Under the pieces are notes generated by a model that was not told where the DNA came from, did no database searches, and saw nothing but the letters and a program-made list of their open reading frames with translations. This document shows, one piece after another, positions 1 to 7,359 of a DNA stretch of 33,625 nt. The position numbers and the translations under genes are program-made. Each line of letters starts with the position of its first letter. The stretch's first letter is position 1. The DNA is from Faecalitalea sp. UBA4312 (GTDB lineage: Bacteria; Bacillota_I; Bacilli_A; Erysipelotrichales; Erysipelotrichaceae), in assembly GCA_002394635.1 (NCBI GenBank), contig DGUK01000019.1, positions 1-33,625 on the forward strand, in the 5' to 3' direction.

Positions 1-125
1 TGTCTTATATGGACAGTATAGAGCCGGGATTCAGCGGGACATTATTACTGAAAATGAAAAATGGCTGTAAGGATCATGTGTCGAGGAAATATCTGCCGGA
101 GTTTAAAAAGTATCTCGGACTATAG
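1..125 (+). CDS. LytTR-family DNA-binding regulator, C-terminal end (partial)
   Basis: The reading frame runs in from the left edge and stops with TAG at 123-125. The visible last 40 residues include LLKMKNG, VSRKYLPEFKK and a final YLGL, which fits the last beta strands and C-terminal helix of a LytTR DNA-binding domain (the usual pattern is a basic NG turn followed by a VSR-x-Y-L segment). LytTR domains bind direct repeats in promoters. The next gene is a DUF3021 membrane protein, and LytTR-DUF3021 gene pairs are common in Firmicutes, which supports the call. The stop codon lies inside the Shine-Dalgarno sequence of that gene, so the two are co-transcribed. The N-terminal part lies outside the window. 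Confidence 0.75.
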   Translation, partial: SYMDSIEPGFSGTLLLKMKNGCKDHVSRKYLPEFKKYLGL

Positions 126-137
126 GAGGTGAAAACA

Positions 138-572
138 ATGAAAGAGACACTCAAAGATTTGTTAAAAAATACAGTTTACGGCATCGCAATCGCTTTGGCA
201 CTATTCTGTCTGATTGGCGTGGTATTCGATTTCAGGAGCAAAGGGAATTTTACCCTGGAGCAATATAGCTTTACTAAAATGGTGATTGGATGTGTACTGA
301 TTGGCGTGGGCTTTGGCGTACCGTCGGTCGTATACAATAAAGATGATCTTCCGATGCCGATCCAGGTCATCATTCATATGGGGATCGGATGTACAGTGTA
401 TACGGTTGTAGCGTACGCTGTCGGTTGGCTGGGCAGCCCGGCAACGATCGGGCAGGGAATCCTGATTATCGCAACACAGCTTGCGGTGGCATTTGTGATA
501 TGGTTTTTGTTTATGCGTTATTATCGCGCGGAAGCCAAAAAAATGAATGACAAGATCCAGTCCATGAAGTAA
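138..572 (+). CDS. DUF3021 family membrane protein
   Basis: 144 residues with four predicted membrane segments (about residues 12-32, 45-65, 77-97 and 108-128) and a charged C-terminal tail. The topology, the length and the position straight after a LytTR gene fit DUF3021. These proteins are thought to act with the neighbouring LytTR regulator, perhaps as a membrane-bound modulator; no biochemical role is shown here. I chose ATG 138 because AGGAGG at 124-129 lies 8 bases upstream; the in-frame GTG at 129 overlaps that ribosome site. The gene is followed by its own terminator. Confidence 0.8.
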   Translation: MKETLKDLLKNTVYGIAIALALFCLIGVVFDFRSKGNFTLEQYSFTKMVIGCVLIGVGFGVPSVVYNKDDLPMPIQVIIHMGIGCTVYTVVAYAVGWLGSPATIGQGILIIATQLAVAFVIWFLFMRYYRAEAKKMNDKIQSMK

Positions 573-589
573 AAAAATTATATTGAAAA

Positions 590-623
590 GGACATCGGTC
601 AGAAAGAATCGATGTTCTTTTTT
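590..623 (+). terminator. Intrinsic terminator after the LytTR/DUF3021 pair
   Basis: An 8-bp stem (590-597 with 610-617, one G-T pair) is followed by six T at 618-623. It ends the first operon. Confidence 0.75.
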
Positions 624-707
624 CGTTAGTAAGGATGGAAACAAAACGGATTTATTGATAGGATAAAGTCAGATAAAAAAGAGCATTCAGAGAAAGGAGG
701 AATTGAT

Positions 708-1373
708 ATGGAGCACCAGAGATCAGAATCAGTTCCTCTGTATCTGATGTTAGCGTTATCCGGTGGAAGCATGGATGCGTATTCCTACTTGTGCCGGGAT
801 CATGTGTTTGCCAATGCACAGACTGGCAATATGCTGCTGTTTGGAGTGCATCTGGCTCAAAGAAACATGCCGATGGCTTTGCGATATCTGTGGCCGGTAC
901 TGGCCTTTACGATGGGCATCGTTTTGTCGGATCTGATCCGCAACAGGATCCAAAATGAAAAGATCCATTGGCGGCAGGTAGTGCTGGTGGCAGAAATCGT
1001 GATTTTAGGATGTGTTTGCTGGATATCACGATCCTTTAATCTGATTGCTAACGGATTGATTTCCTTCGCATGCGGACTGCAGGTGGAATCCTTCCGTTCT
1101 GCCAAGGGGAATTCAATTACCACAACCATGTGTATCGGAAACCTAAGAAGCGGAACAAACCATATCGACCGCTTTATCCAGTATCGGAATCAGACCGATT
1201 TAAAGAAAGCTTTGTTGTATTACAGTGTGATCGTGTTTTTTGTTATCGGGGCCGTGCTTGAAAGCCTGCTGATCCGCACCTTCCATCAGAAAGCTTTGTT
1301 CTTTTCTGTGGGGCTGTTGTGCCTTTCTTTCTTGTGGATGTTAGCTGAACCAAATGCCGGGGAGGATATATGA
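708..1373 (+). CDS. YoaK/DUF1275 family membrane protein
   Basis: 221 residues with about six membrane segments. The N-terminal ALSGGSMDAYSYL followed by ANAQTGNMLLFG matches the conserved start of the DUF1275 (YoaK, UPF0700) family, in which a GG-x-DA motif and a Q-TGN motif sit in the first two helices. The function of the family is not established; transport has been suggested. AAAGGAGG lies about 8 bases before ATG 708. The stop codon overlaps the start of the next gene (ATGA), so the two are translationally coupled. Confidence 0.85.
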   Translation: MEHQRSESVPLYLMLALSGGSMDAYSYLCRDHVFANAQTGNMLLFGVHLAQRNMPMALRYLWPVLAFTMGIVLSDLIRNRIQNEKIHWRQVVLVAEIVILGCVCWISRSFNLIANGLISFACGLQVESFRSAKGNSITTTMCIGNLRSGTNHIDRFIQYRNQTDLKKALLYYSVIVFFVIGAVLESLLIRTFHQKALFFSVGLLCLSFLWMLAEPNAGEDI

Positions 1374-2059
1374 GACCTTATATCATTTGTCACATGACTG
1401 TTTCCGAAAATGAAAGAGTAACCGGCCCGTTTCTGGAAACCTCTATGGGAATAAAAGCCTGTGATTACTATTACCAGATACATCGTGCGTTGAAAGCGGA
1501 TGCCTTTGCGTGTGGAAGGGTGACAATGGAAACCAGCTTTACGCATGGGTGGTTTCCGGATCTGAAACCGTTTGAGAACATTGTGGTAGATCGCAGAGAT
1601 TTCATCGTTAAAGACGACCATGCATTTTGCGCAGTCGCTTTTGATACGAAGGGACGATTGGGATGGAAGGATCCAGTCATTTGTGATGAGGATCCCGGAT
1701 ATGACAAGGCCCATATCGTCGAAGTTCTCAGCGAGGATACAAAGGATGCCTATCTGGCCTATCTTCAAAGTATTGGTATCTCTTATCTATTTGCCGGAAA
1801 GACTTCAATTGATATTCGGACCGCTGTAAAAAAGCTGGCCCGGTATAATATTGCTCATATACTTCTTTTGGAAGGTGGCAGTCTTTTGAACCAGGCCTTT
1901 TTACAGGCAGGCGTGATTGACCGTCTAAGCCTGGTCCATGTCCCGATGGTCGAATCAGAGGAAGAAAAGCCACTTTTCTACGATCGACCGAAAAACAGAG
2001 GCGAAGAAATTGTAATGGGGGAAAGCCAAGGCATTTTCTGGAAGTGCACAGATCTATGA
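1370..2059 (+). CDS. RibD C-terminal / dihydrofolate reductase-like oxidoreductase
   Basis: 229 residues of the RibD_C/DHFR-like fold. It opens with MRPYIICHMTVS; ACGRVTMET follows at about residues 46-54, and the later HILLLEGGSLLNQAFLQAG (about residues 161-179) is the typical glycine loop that binds the NADPH phosphates in stand-alone RibD_C proteins. It is probably an NADPH-dependent reductase of a pteridine- or pyrimidine-like substrate, but the substrate is unknown. It lacks the deaminase domain of true RibD, and no other riboflavin gene is nearby. It overlaps the YoaK-like gene by 4 bases. Confidence 0.75.
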   Translation: MRPYIICHMTVSENERVTGPFLETSMGIKACDYYYQIHRALKADAFACGRVTMETSFTHGWFPDLKPFENIVVDRRDFIVKDDHAFCAVAFDTKGRLGWKDPVICDEDPGYDKAHIVEVLSEDTKDAYLAYLQSIGISYLFAGKTSIDIRTAVKKLARYNIAHILLLEGGSLLNQAFLQAGVIDRLSLVHVPMVESEEEKPLFYDRPKNRGEEIVMGESQGIFWKCTDL

Positions 2060-2078
2060 AAAGAATAGATGTTTTTTT
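2052..2078 (+). terminator. Weak intrinsic terminator overlapping the reductase stop codon
   Basis: ATCTAT (2052-2057) can pair with ATAGAT (2065-2070) and seven T follow at 2072-2078. The stem is only 6 bp and AT-rich, so efficiency is doubtful. Confidence 0.4.
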
Positions 2079-2129
2079 AACCACTGTAAAAATCGATGGC
2101 CTGTGATAGTTTAGGCATTCTTTAATAAA

Positions 2130-2162
2130 AAAATTGATGAAATCAATTTTACTTTTATAAAA
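2130..2162 (+). promoter_or_regulatory. 9-bp inverted repeat and promoter upstream of the SorC-type regulator
   Basis: AAAATTGAT (2130-2138) and ATCAATTTT (2142-2150) form a perfect 9-bp inverted repeat with a 3-base centre. TTGATG inside the left arm can serve as a -35 box, with TATAAA at 2156-2161 as a -10 (16-bp spacing). The position suggests an autoregulatory operator. A second possible -10 (TACAAT, 2181-2186) sits immediately before the gene. Confidence 0.5.
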
Positions 2163-2190
2163 AAAACCCTTAAAATTTGTTACAATAAAT

Positions 2191-3153
2191 ATGGAGTTGA
2201 TTGAAGTGAGAGAAGAAAGGTTCATCATAAAGATTGTGGAGATGTTTTATAAACAGGGTATGTCGCAGACCAGTATCGCGAAGACCCTGAATATTTCCAA
2301 AGCATCAGTTTCCCGAACGATAGCCCTGGCTAAAAAGCGTGGATATATCGAATTTAAAATACATTATCCGGATGATTCTATGTCATCAACGGAAGAGTGC
2401 CTGGAAAAGAAATATGGATTAAAAGAAGTGATCATCGGTCCGAGCGATCAGCCTGAGCAGCTTGCTCAATATGCATCGGATTTTCTTTTACGTACGATCA
2501 AGGATTCCATGAAGATTACCATCACATGGGGAGACAGTATCCGGAATACCATTGAAATTATGGCCAATGATCCTCGTGTAAAGTTTTTGAATTATAATAA
2601 CCTTCTTGTTATTCCGTCTTTGGGCTCGACCAATGTCGCTTTAAATGCACCGAAAGGGGTACGAATGGCATATTCCAATTATGTTGTGGAGGAATTTGCC
2701 CGCGTTTTGAATGCGCGCAGTTATCAGATGTTGTGCCCTCTCTACGTGACCAAGGAAGCTAAGAAGATCTTGCTGGAACAGGACAGTATCAAGGAGATGT
2801 TTTCGTTGTGCCGGAATGTGGATATGGCTATTGTCGGTATCGGTATGGTCAGCCGAAAATCCAAACTTCTTAAACTAAATAAGGAGTACCAGAAGTTCTA
2901 TCCGGCCGTCAAGGAAAGAGGTGGCGTTGGCGAGGTGCTGGGCCATGTCATCGATAAGAATGGCAATACCGTCTGGCAGGATTATGAAGACCAGCTGATC
3001 AGCCTGGGACTGGATGATTTAAAAAAGATCCCGATCCGGCTGGGTATTGCGTATGGAAAGAACAAACGAAAAGCGGTAAAGGCGGCTATTGAGAGTGGTT
3101 ATGTGAATGTGTTGATTACAGATAACGAGATTGCTGAATATTTGTTGAAATAA
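2191..3153 (+). CDS. SorC/DeoR-type sugar-binding transcriptional regulator
   Basis: 320 residues. An N-terminal helix-turn-helix (GMSQTSIAKTLNISKASVSR, about residues 24-43) is followed by a SorC-type effector domain containing TITWGDSI and the late LRLGIAYGK-like segment; such domains resemble sugar-phosphate isomerases and usually sense phosphorylated sugars. No sugar transporter or catabolic operon lies beside it, so its target is unknown. The start is uncertain: ATG 2191 has no ribosome site, whereas GTG 2206 has GGAG 9 bases upstream and would give MREERFIIKIVEMFYKQG, the usual beginning for this family. Confidence 0.85.
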   Translation: MELIEVREERFIIKIVEMFYKQGMSQTSIAKTLNISKASVSRTIALAKKRGYIEFKIHYPDDSMSSTEECLEKKYGLKEVIIGPSDQPEQLAQYASDFLLRTIKDSMKITITWGDSIRNTIEIMANDPRVKFLNYNNLLVIPSLGSTNVALNAPKGVRMAYSNYVVEEFARVLNARSYQMLCPLYVTKEAKKILLEQDSIKEMFSLCRNVDMAIVGIGMVSRKSKLLKLNKEYQKFYPAVKERGGVGEVLGHVIDKNGNTVWQDYEDQLISLGLDDLKKIPIRLGIAYGKNKRKAVKAAIESGYVNVLITDNEIAEYLLK

Positions 3154-3297
3154 TGGATGAGAGTATGGCATTTCGGCCATACCCGGGTCTGTGTCGGTGA
3201 AATCGTAAAGAGAAAAAAGAAATCCCATTTTATGGCAATCTGTTGACAAGATTCCCCATAATTGAAACTAATCTCACATTATTTACCATAAAATCGA

Positions 3298-3429
3298 TAT
3301 AATGAAACGAAGATTATTTATTAGTATATAAGTGACCTAAAAAAGGTTAGATTTGCTAAAAATCTTCATATTTCTCTCTCCCAATTTATCATAATACAAA
3401 GGCAGTTCTAAGGAACTGCTTTTTGTATT
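3298..3429 (+). ncRNA. Structured leader or small RNA before the MATE gene
   Basis: TATAAT at 3298-3303 predicts a transcript start near 3310. GAAGATT (3309-3315) can pair with AATCTTC (3361-3367), enclosing a hairpin GACCT/AGGTT (3334-3348) and a TTAG/CTAA helix. An alternative helix AGATTT/AAATCT (3349-3365) excludes the long one. A strong terminator hairpin follows (GGCAGTTC/GAACTGC at 3401-3419, then T5). This is the layout of an attenuator or riboswitch, or of a short independent RNA. I recognise no known class, and the region is AT-rich, so chance pairing is possible. Confidence 0.4.
3393..3429 (+). terminator. Intrinsic terminator just upstream of the MATE gene
   Basis: GGCAGTTC (3401-3408) pairs with GAACTGC(T) (3413-3420) around a TAAG loop. 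The flanking AATACAAA and TTTTTGTATT extend the stem to about 15 bp, with a T run on the + strand. It lies about 240 bp beyond the SorC-type gene and only 12 bp before the MATE ATG. Confidence 0.75.
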
Positions 3430-3434
3430 ACAAT
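3429..3434 (+). promoter_or_regulatory. -10 box of a predicted leaderless MATE transcript
   Basis: TACAAT ends exactly 6 bases before ATG 3441, and no ribosome site precedes that ATG. A good -35 box is not visible. Confidence 0.4.
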
Positions 3435-3440
3435 AAATGC

Positions 3441-4775
3441 ATGAGCACACAATTGTCCGATCATTTTACGTATCCCCGTCTGATCCGTTTTTCGTTATCA
3501 CCGGTATTTACCTTGATCTTTATATCTATTTACAGTGTGATCGACGGCTGGTTTGTATCCAATCTAGTCAGCAAGGACGCGTTTACCGCTTTGAATCTGA
3601 TCTATCCGTTTGTGAGCCTTTTGGCCGCAGTTGCTTTTATGTTCGGTAGCGGAGGTAGTGCAATCGTAGCTAAAACCTTAGGAGAAGGTCAGCAAAAAAA
3701 GGCCTGCGGTTATTTTTCGATGATTACGCTCAGCCTGCTTGCGACCGGCTTGGCTTTGACCATTGCCGGACTGATCTGTCTGCCGATCATTGTAAAACAC
3801 CTGGCTCACTCCCGGGCTGTCTATGATTTATGTATGGTCTATGGAGAAATCAACCTAGCCGGATTGATTTTTTTGATGTTTCAACTATACTTCCAGCCGA
3901 TGCTTATTGCTGCCGAACGACCACGGATGTGTCTGGCTATCACCATTTTGTGCGGTCTGACCAATATTGTACTGGATTATATCTCGATCGCTGTATGGCA
4001 TTGGGGAATCGCCGGTGCCGGTTTTGCGACCATTTTTGCCGAAGCAATTGGTACGCTGATCCCTGTTGTGTATTTTCTGACAACCAAAAAAACCATTCTG
4101 CGTTTTGAAAAACCATTGTTTGAAAGACGGACCTTGCGTAAGACGTGCTTTAACGGATCATCCGAGCTGGTAACCAATCTCTCGGTTTCCCTAGTCAGCA
4201 TTTTGTACAATATCCAGATGCTTCGCCTGGCCGGAGATAATGGTGTGGATGCTTATGGGACCGTGATGTATGTGGACTTTATCTTTGCGGCTATTCTGTT
4301 TGGGTACTGCCAGTCAGTAGCTCCGTTGATCAGTTATCATTACGGGGCACAAAACCATAAAGAAATGCAGAATCTGTTTACCAAGAGCCTTGTGATCGTA
4401 GTGAGCGTTTCCATAGGTCTTCTGATGGCATGCAATCTCTTTGCTCGTCAGCTCAGCTCGGTATTTGTCGGTTATGATCAAAATTTGATGGAACTGACGG
4501 TCCACGGGTTGCACATCTATGCTGTTCATTTTCTGTTCTTTGGCATCAATGTGTTTGCGTCGGCTTTCTTTACAGCGCTGAACAACGGAAAGATATCTGC
4601 TTTTTTATCTATGGTACGTACCTTCTTTCTGCAGGTGGCAGCTGTTTTGGTGCTGCCTTATTTCCTTCAGGTAGATGGCGTCTGGAGCTCGGTTTTGTTC
4701 AGTGAAGGACTCTCCTTATTTTTATCAGTTTATTTTTTATGGAAATACCGGCATGTGTATCATTATGTGGTATAA
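3441..4775 (+). CDS. MATE family efflux transporter
   Basis: 444 residues with about twelve membrane segments. FSLSPVFTLIFISIYSVIDG at the first helix, the MFGSGGSAIVAKTLGEG stretch after helix 2 and the internal two-lobe repeat are typical of Na+- or H+-coupled MATE multidrug exporters of the NorM/DinF type. The substrate cannot be told. The start ATG 3441 gives MSTQLSDHFTYPRLIRF, the normal family beginning. An upstream in-frame TTG (3423) has AAGGA 8 bases before it but lies in the terminator T run. The gene shares a bidirectional terminator with the convergent cyclophilin gene. Confidence 0.88.
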   Translation: MSTQLSDHFTYPRLIRFSLSPVFTLIFISIYSVIDGWFVSNLVSKDAFTALNLIYPFVSLLAAVAFMFGSGGSAIVAKTLGEGQQKKACGYFSMITLSLLATGLALTIAGLICLPIIVKHLAHSRAVYDLCMVYGEINLAGLIFLMFQLYFQPMLIAAERPRMCLAITILCGLTNIVLDYISIAVWHWGIAGAGFATIFAEAIGTLIPVVYFLTTKKTILRFEKPLFERRTLRKTCFNGSSELVTNLSVSLVSILYNIQMLRLAGDNGVDAYGTVMYVDFIFAAILFGYCQSVAPLISYHYGAQNHKEMQNLFTKSLVIVVSVSIGLLMACNLFARQLSSVFVGYDQNLMELTVHGLHIYAVHFLFFGINVFASAFFTALNNGKISAFLSMVRTFFLQVAAVLVLPYFLQVDGVWSSVLFSEGLSLFLSVYFLWKYRHVYHYVV

Positions 4776-4808
4776 AAAAGAATCGAAAACATTACTTCGA
4801 TTCTTTTT
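4775..4808. terminator. Bidirectional terminator between MATE and cyclophilin genes
   Basis: A 13-bp perfect stem (4775-4787 with 4796-4808, 8-base loop) has an A tract on the left and a T tract on the right, so it works for both convergent genes. The right arm covers the last codons of the cyclophilin gene. Confidence 0.85.
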
Positions 4809-5373
4809 CAATAGTAATACGAGTGATTACCGGTTGATCCACTTTTAATATGGTACCGTTGTCATCGATGGTTTCCACGGTATCACAAATCTTATCAACA
4901 ACATCCATTCCTTCAATAACCGTACCGAAAGCGGCATATTCTCCATCAAGAAACGGGCTGTCCTTATGTACAATGAAGAACTGGCTGCTTCCACTGTCAT
5001 AATCCGAGGAACGTGCCATAGACAAGGTACCTCGTACATGGGAAAGTTTATTATCCACCCCGTTTTTAGAAAATTCCCCTTTGATGGTATGATCGCTTCC
5101 ACCGGTTCCGTCTCCCTTAGGATCGCCGCCTTGGATCATAAAACCAGGGATGATCCGATGGAAGGTCAAACCGTTATAAAAGTCACTGTTGGCTAGATCG
5201 ATAAAGTTTTTTACGGTTTCCGGTGCGTTTTCGTAGTCCAGCCTGCATTTAATGGTTCCATAATCTTTTACTTCAATGACCGCAATGGCATTCTTATAGC
5301 TGTCGGAAGAACATCCGATCAGGGAAAGAAACAACATGCATACGGTCAACACAGACATCCATGTTTTTTTCAT
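4792..5373 (-). CDS. Cyclophilin-type peptidyl-prolyl isomerase, lipoprotein
   Basis: 193 residues. The signal peptide ends in the lipobox LIGC, so Cys21 is probably lipidated and the enzyme is anchored on the outer face of the membrane. The rest is one cyclophilin domain: FHRIIPGFMIQGGDPKGDGTG (about residues 76-96) carries the catalytic Arg, and SSQFFIVHKDSPFLDGEYAAFG holds the Gln, Phe and substrate-pocket residues. It catalyses cis-trans isomerisation of prolyl bonds and probably helps exported proteins fold. AGTGAGG precedes the ATG by 8 bases on the minus strand. Confidence 0.9.
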   Translation of the reverse strand: MKKTWMSVLTVCMLFLSLIGCSSDSYKNAIAVIEVKDYGTIKCRLDYENAPETVKNFIDLANSDFYNGLTFHRIIPGFMIQGGDPKGDGTGGSDHTIKGEFSKNGVDNKLSHVRGTLSMARSSDYDSGSSQFFIVHKDSPFLDGEYAAFGTVIEGMDVVDKICDTVETIDDNGTILKVDQPVITRITIEKESK

Positions 5374-5395
5374 TTTGTAACCTCACTTTGATAGT

Positions 5396-5410
5396 ATTCT
5401 ATCATAGAAT
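5396..5410. promoter_or_regulatory. Palindrome between the divergent cyclophilin and hydrolase genes
   Basis: ATTCTAT-C-ATAGAAT is a perfect inverted repeat. Each arm contains TAGAAT on one strand, a possible -10 box for each divergent gene, so it could be a shared operator or a symmetric promoter core. Confidence 0.35.
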
Positions 5411-5467
5411 CCGATAAAACTGGATGAATGTATGATATCATCAAAGGGATCAAGGAAGGATGTCTAT

Positions 5468-6229
5468 ATGGCCAAAAAACAAGTTCGAACAAAAGAGGTC
5501 TGTTTTCAAAACGAGCAGATGTATATTTACGGAAAGATGTTCTTTCCCTCTGTATCCGAAGAAATCTATGATACCATCATTCTGGCCCATGGCCTGGGTG
5601 TCAATCATACCGAGATGACAGACTATGCCCGTTCGTTTGCCCGGGCAGGCTTTGCTGCTTATATTTTTGATTTCCGAGGTGGCAGTTCCAACTCCAAAAG
5701 CAGCGGAACATCTTTGGACATGTCGGTAAAAACCGAAATCGAAGATCTGAATTTTGTGATCGACTGCTTGGCTGCCAAAACATATGTCCGTAGACTGGTT
5801 TTATTTGGTGAAAGCATGGGTGGCTTTGTAGCAGCCCACAGCGCCGTTGAACGTATGGCGCATATCGATAAACTGATTCTTCTGTATCCGGCCTTTGTGA
5901 TTCCGGCACAGGCCAGAAAGCTTTATCCTAAGAACAAGGAGATACCACAGCAGATTTCATTTACCTATATGACGGTCAGCCGGAAATATTATGAAGATGC
6001 CCGACGCATGTCATCTTTTGGAAACGTATTAAAATATGAAAAGGATGTCCTGATCTTTCACGGTACTTTGGATGATGATGTACCGGTTTCCTATTCTCGA
6101 CAGGCATCGGATTTATATAAAAAAGCACACTATGTGGAATATGAAAAAGCCGGTCATGGTTTTACCGGTCAGGATTTCTATGATACGGTAAATACAACCA
6201 TTCGTTTTTTGAAAGGAGAACCGTTATGA
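5468..6229 (+). CDS. Alpha/beta hydrolase (serine esterase/peptidase S9-like)
   Basis: 253 residues of the alpha/beta hydrolase fold. The oxyanion segment is LAHGLGVNHTEM, the nucleophile elbow is GESMGG, the acid is in FHGTLDDDVPV and the histidine in KAGHGF, so the catalytic triad is complete. It has no signal peptide, so it is cytosolic; the substrate is unknown. I chose ATG 5468 because AAGGAAGG lies 8 bases upstream; the longer frame from 5432 has no such site. It overlaps the ACT-domain gene by 4 bases, implying one transcript. Confidence 0.85.
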   Translation: MAKKQVRTKEVCFQNEQMYIYGKMFFPSVSEEIYDTIILAHGLGVNHTEMTDYARSFARAGFAAYIFDFRGGSSNSKSSGTSLDMSVKTEIEDLNFVIDCLAAKTYVRRLVLFGESMGGFVAAHSAVERMAHIDKLILLYPAFVIPAQARKLYPKNKEIPQQISFTYMTVSRKYYEDARRMSSFGNVLKYEKDVLIFHGTLDDDVPVSYSRQASDLYKKAHYVEYEKAGHGFTGQDFYDTVNTTIRFLKGEPL

Positions 6230-6645
6230 AACAAGTATCAGTATTTGCGGAAAACCGCCGGGGAACTATGCAGGCGATCACCCAGGTTCTCTATGATGAA
6301 AGGATCAATATACTAGGTTCTGTGACCAATGACAGCGGGGAATACGGGATTGTCCGATTGATCGTATCCGACCCGCAGAAAGCGCATCATGCGTTGAACG
6401 AGGCAGGCTACCAGACACGTCTGACGGATGTGATCGGCGTGGAAGTGGAAGATAGGGAAGGGAACATGAATCAACTTCTCAAGGCCTTAAGTGACAGCTA
6501 TATCAATGTGGACTACATTTATCTGTCTTTTAATCGGAAGACATGTCGTCCGATCCTGATTTTTAAGACAGAGGAATACCAGGAAGTGATCAATTGTCTG
6601 GAAACCAAGGGATTTACAGTTGTAGAAGATGATTTTTATCAATAA
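6226..6645 (+). CDS. Tandem ACT-domain protein
   Basis: 139 residues that divide into two ACT domains (about residues 2-66 and 70-137); each shows the beta-alpha-beta pattern with hydrophobic strands (KQVSVFAENRRGTMQAITQVL, then VIGVEVEDREGNMNQLLKAL). ACT domains bind small ligands, mostly amino acids, and regulate partner enzymes. Stand-alone double-ACT proteins of this length are common in Firmicutes, but the ligand is unknown. The start overlaps the stop of the hydrolase gene (ATGA). Confidence 0.8.
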   Translation: MKQVSVFAENRRGTMQAITQVLYDERINILGSVTNDSGEYGIVRLIVSDPQKAHHALNEAGYQTRLTDVIGVEVEDREGNMNQLLKALSDSYINVDYIYLSFNRKTCRPILIFKTEEYQEVINCLETKGFTVVEDDFYQ

Positions 6646-6659
6646 GATCTTCTTCCTTT

Positions 6660-6685
6660 AAAAAAATCCGTCCTTTTCAGGACGG
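6660..6685 (-). terminator. Intrinsic terminator of the XRE regulator gene
   Basis: CCGTCCT/AGGACGG (6668-6674 with 6679-6685) is followed on the minus strand by a run of seven T. Confidence 0.85.
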
Positions 6686-6693
6686 TGCAATAC

Positions 6694-7089
6694 TTAATTT
6701 TGTTCTGCTAATGCAGTGACAATTTTATCAAGAACTACCCAATCATCTTCTGATAGATTGGAAAGCGATTTAAAAAAATGAAGCTGAAGTTCGGCTATAT
6801 CAGCACGGTTTGACAAGATGCTCTGCATATACACTTGAATCATCTCTTCCTGGCTGGCAGGCAGATACATTTCACCTTCGCCTGTTAATAACCATTGTTC
6901 ATTGACATGGAATGTCTGGCACAAGGTTTTCAAGTTACGCTGCGACAAGCCGTTTTCTGATTTTTCGATCTTACTGATAGAAGATTTTTGAAGACCACCT
7001 AAAGCTTTTCCAAATCGCTCCTGATTTAGTCGTTGATCCTTCCGTATTGCTTTTACACGTTCACCAATCGTTTGTTTGTTCGTGCTCAT
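6694..7089 (-). CDS. XRE family transcriptional regulator
   Basis: 131 residues. The N-terminal Cro/C1-type helix-turn-helix covers about residues 8-65 (IGERVKAIRKDQRLNQERFG, then SSISKIEKSENG and NLKTLCQTFHV), followed by the EQWLLTGEGEMY segment often seen after XRE domains in phage-like and stress regulators. The C-terminal half (about residues 75-131) is helical and probably dimerises. AGAGAGG lies 6 bases before the ATG on the minus strand. It diverges from the esterase-lar operon and could control it, but no shared operator could be proven. Confidence 0.88.
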   Translation of the reverse strand: MSTNKQTIGERVKAIRKDQRLNQERFGKALGGLQKSSISKIEKSENGLSQRNLKTLCQTFHVNEQWLLTGEGEMYLPASQEEMIQVYMQSILSNRADIAELQLHFFKSLSNLSEDDWVVLDKIVTALAEQN

Positions 7090-7113
7090 AAAAAACCTCT
7101 CTTATTTATAAAA

Positions 7114-7143
7114 ATAATATAATAATACGCATTTTTTTGTCTA
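7114..7143 (-). promoter_or_regulatory. Promoter of the XRE regulator gene
   Basis: On the minus strand TAGACA (7143-7138) is followed after 18 bp by TATTAT (7119-7114); TATATT 2 bp upstream is an alternative -10. The rest of the 270-bp divergent gap is AT-rich and contains the palindromes AAAGGCCTTT (7179-7188) and TAAAT-ATCG-ATTTA (7188-7201), possible operators. Confidence 0.45.
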
Positions 7144-7312
7144 CATAAAATCACGAAAATTATGAAAAAATGTCCAAAAAAGGCCTTTAAATATCGATTT
7201 AATCCCAGTTTTTGTCAAAAAAATCCAATAAAGAGAAAAATTTTACATATAAAACTTTATGACAACGATCCTCAAAAAGATGTATCGATGACTTAATGGC
7301 AGAAGAGTATGA

Positions 7313-7318
7313 TATAAT
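7313..7318 (+). promoter_or_regulatory. -10 box of the esterase-lar operon
   Basis: TATAAT at 7313-7318, about 42 bases before the esterase start. The -35 region (about 7289-7295) is weak, which would allow activation or repression by the divergent XRE regulator. Confidence 0.45.
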
Positions 7319-7359
7319 TAACTAAATATAAATAATGTGAACGAATAAGAGGAATGTAT

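Noticed and set aside
201..644. 147-residue open frame on the minus strand opposite the DUF3021 gene
   Set aside because: It covers a clear membrane-protein gene and its terminator, has no ribosome site and its His- and Cys-rich composition is typical of an antisense frame.
3163..3182. GTATGGC/GCCATAC hairpin after the SorC-type gene as a terminator
   Set aside because: The 7-bp stem is perfect, but no T run follows on either strand.
3423..3440. TTG 3423 as MATE start
   Set aside because: It is 8 bases after AAGGA but lies in the terminator T run; ATG 3441 gives the normal family N-terminus.
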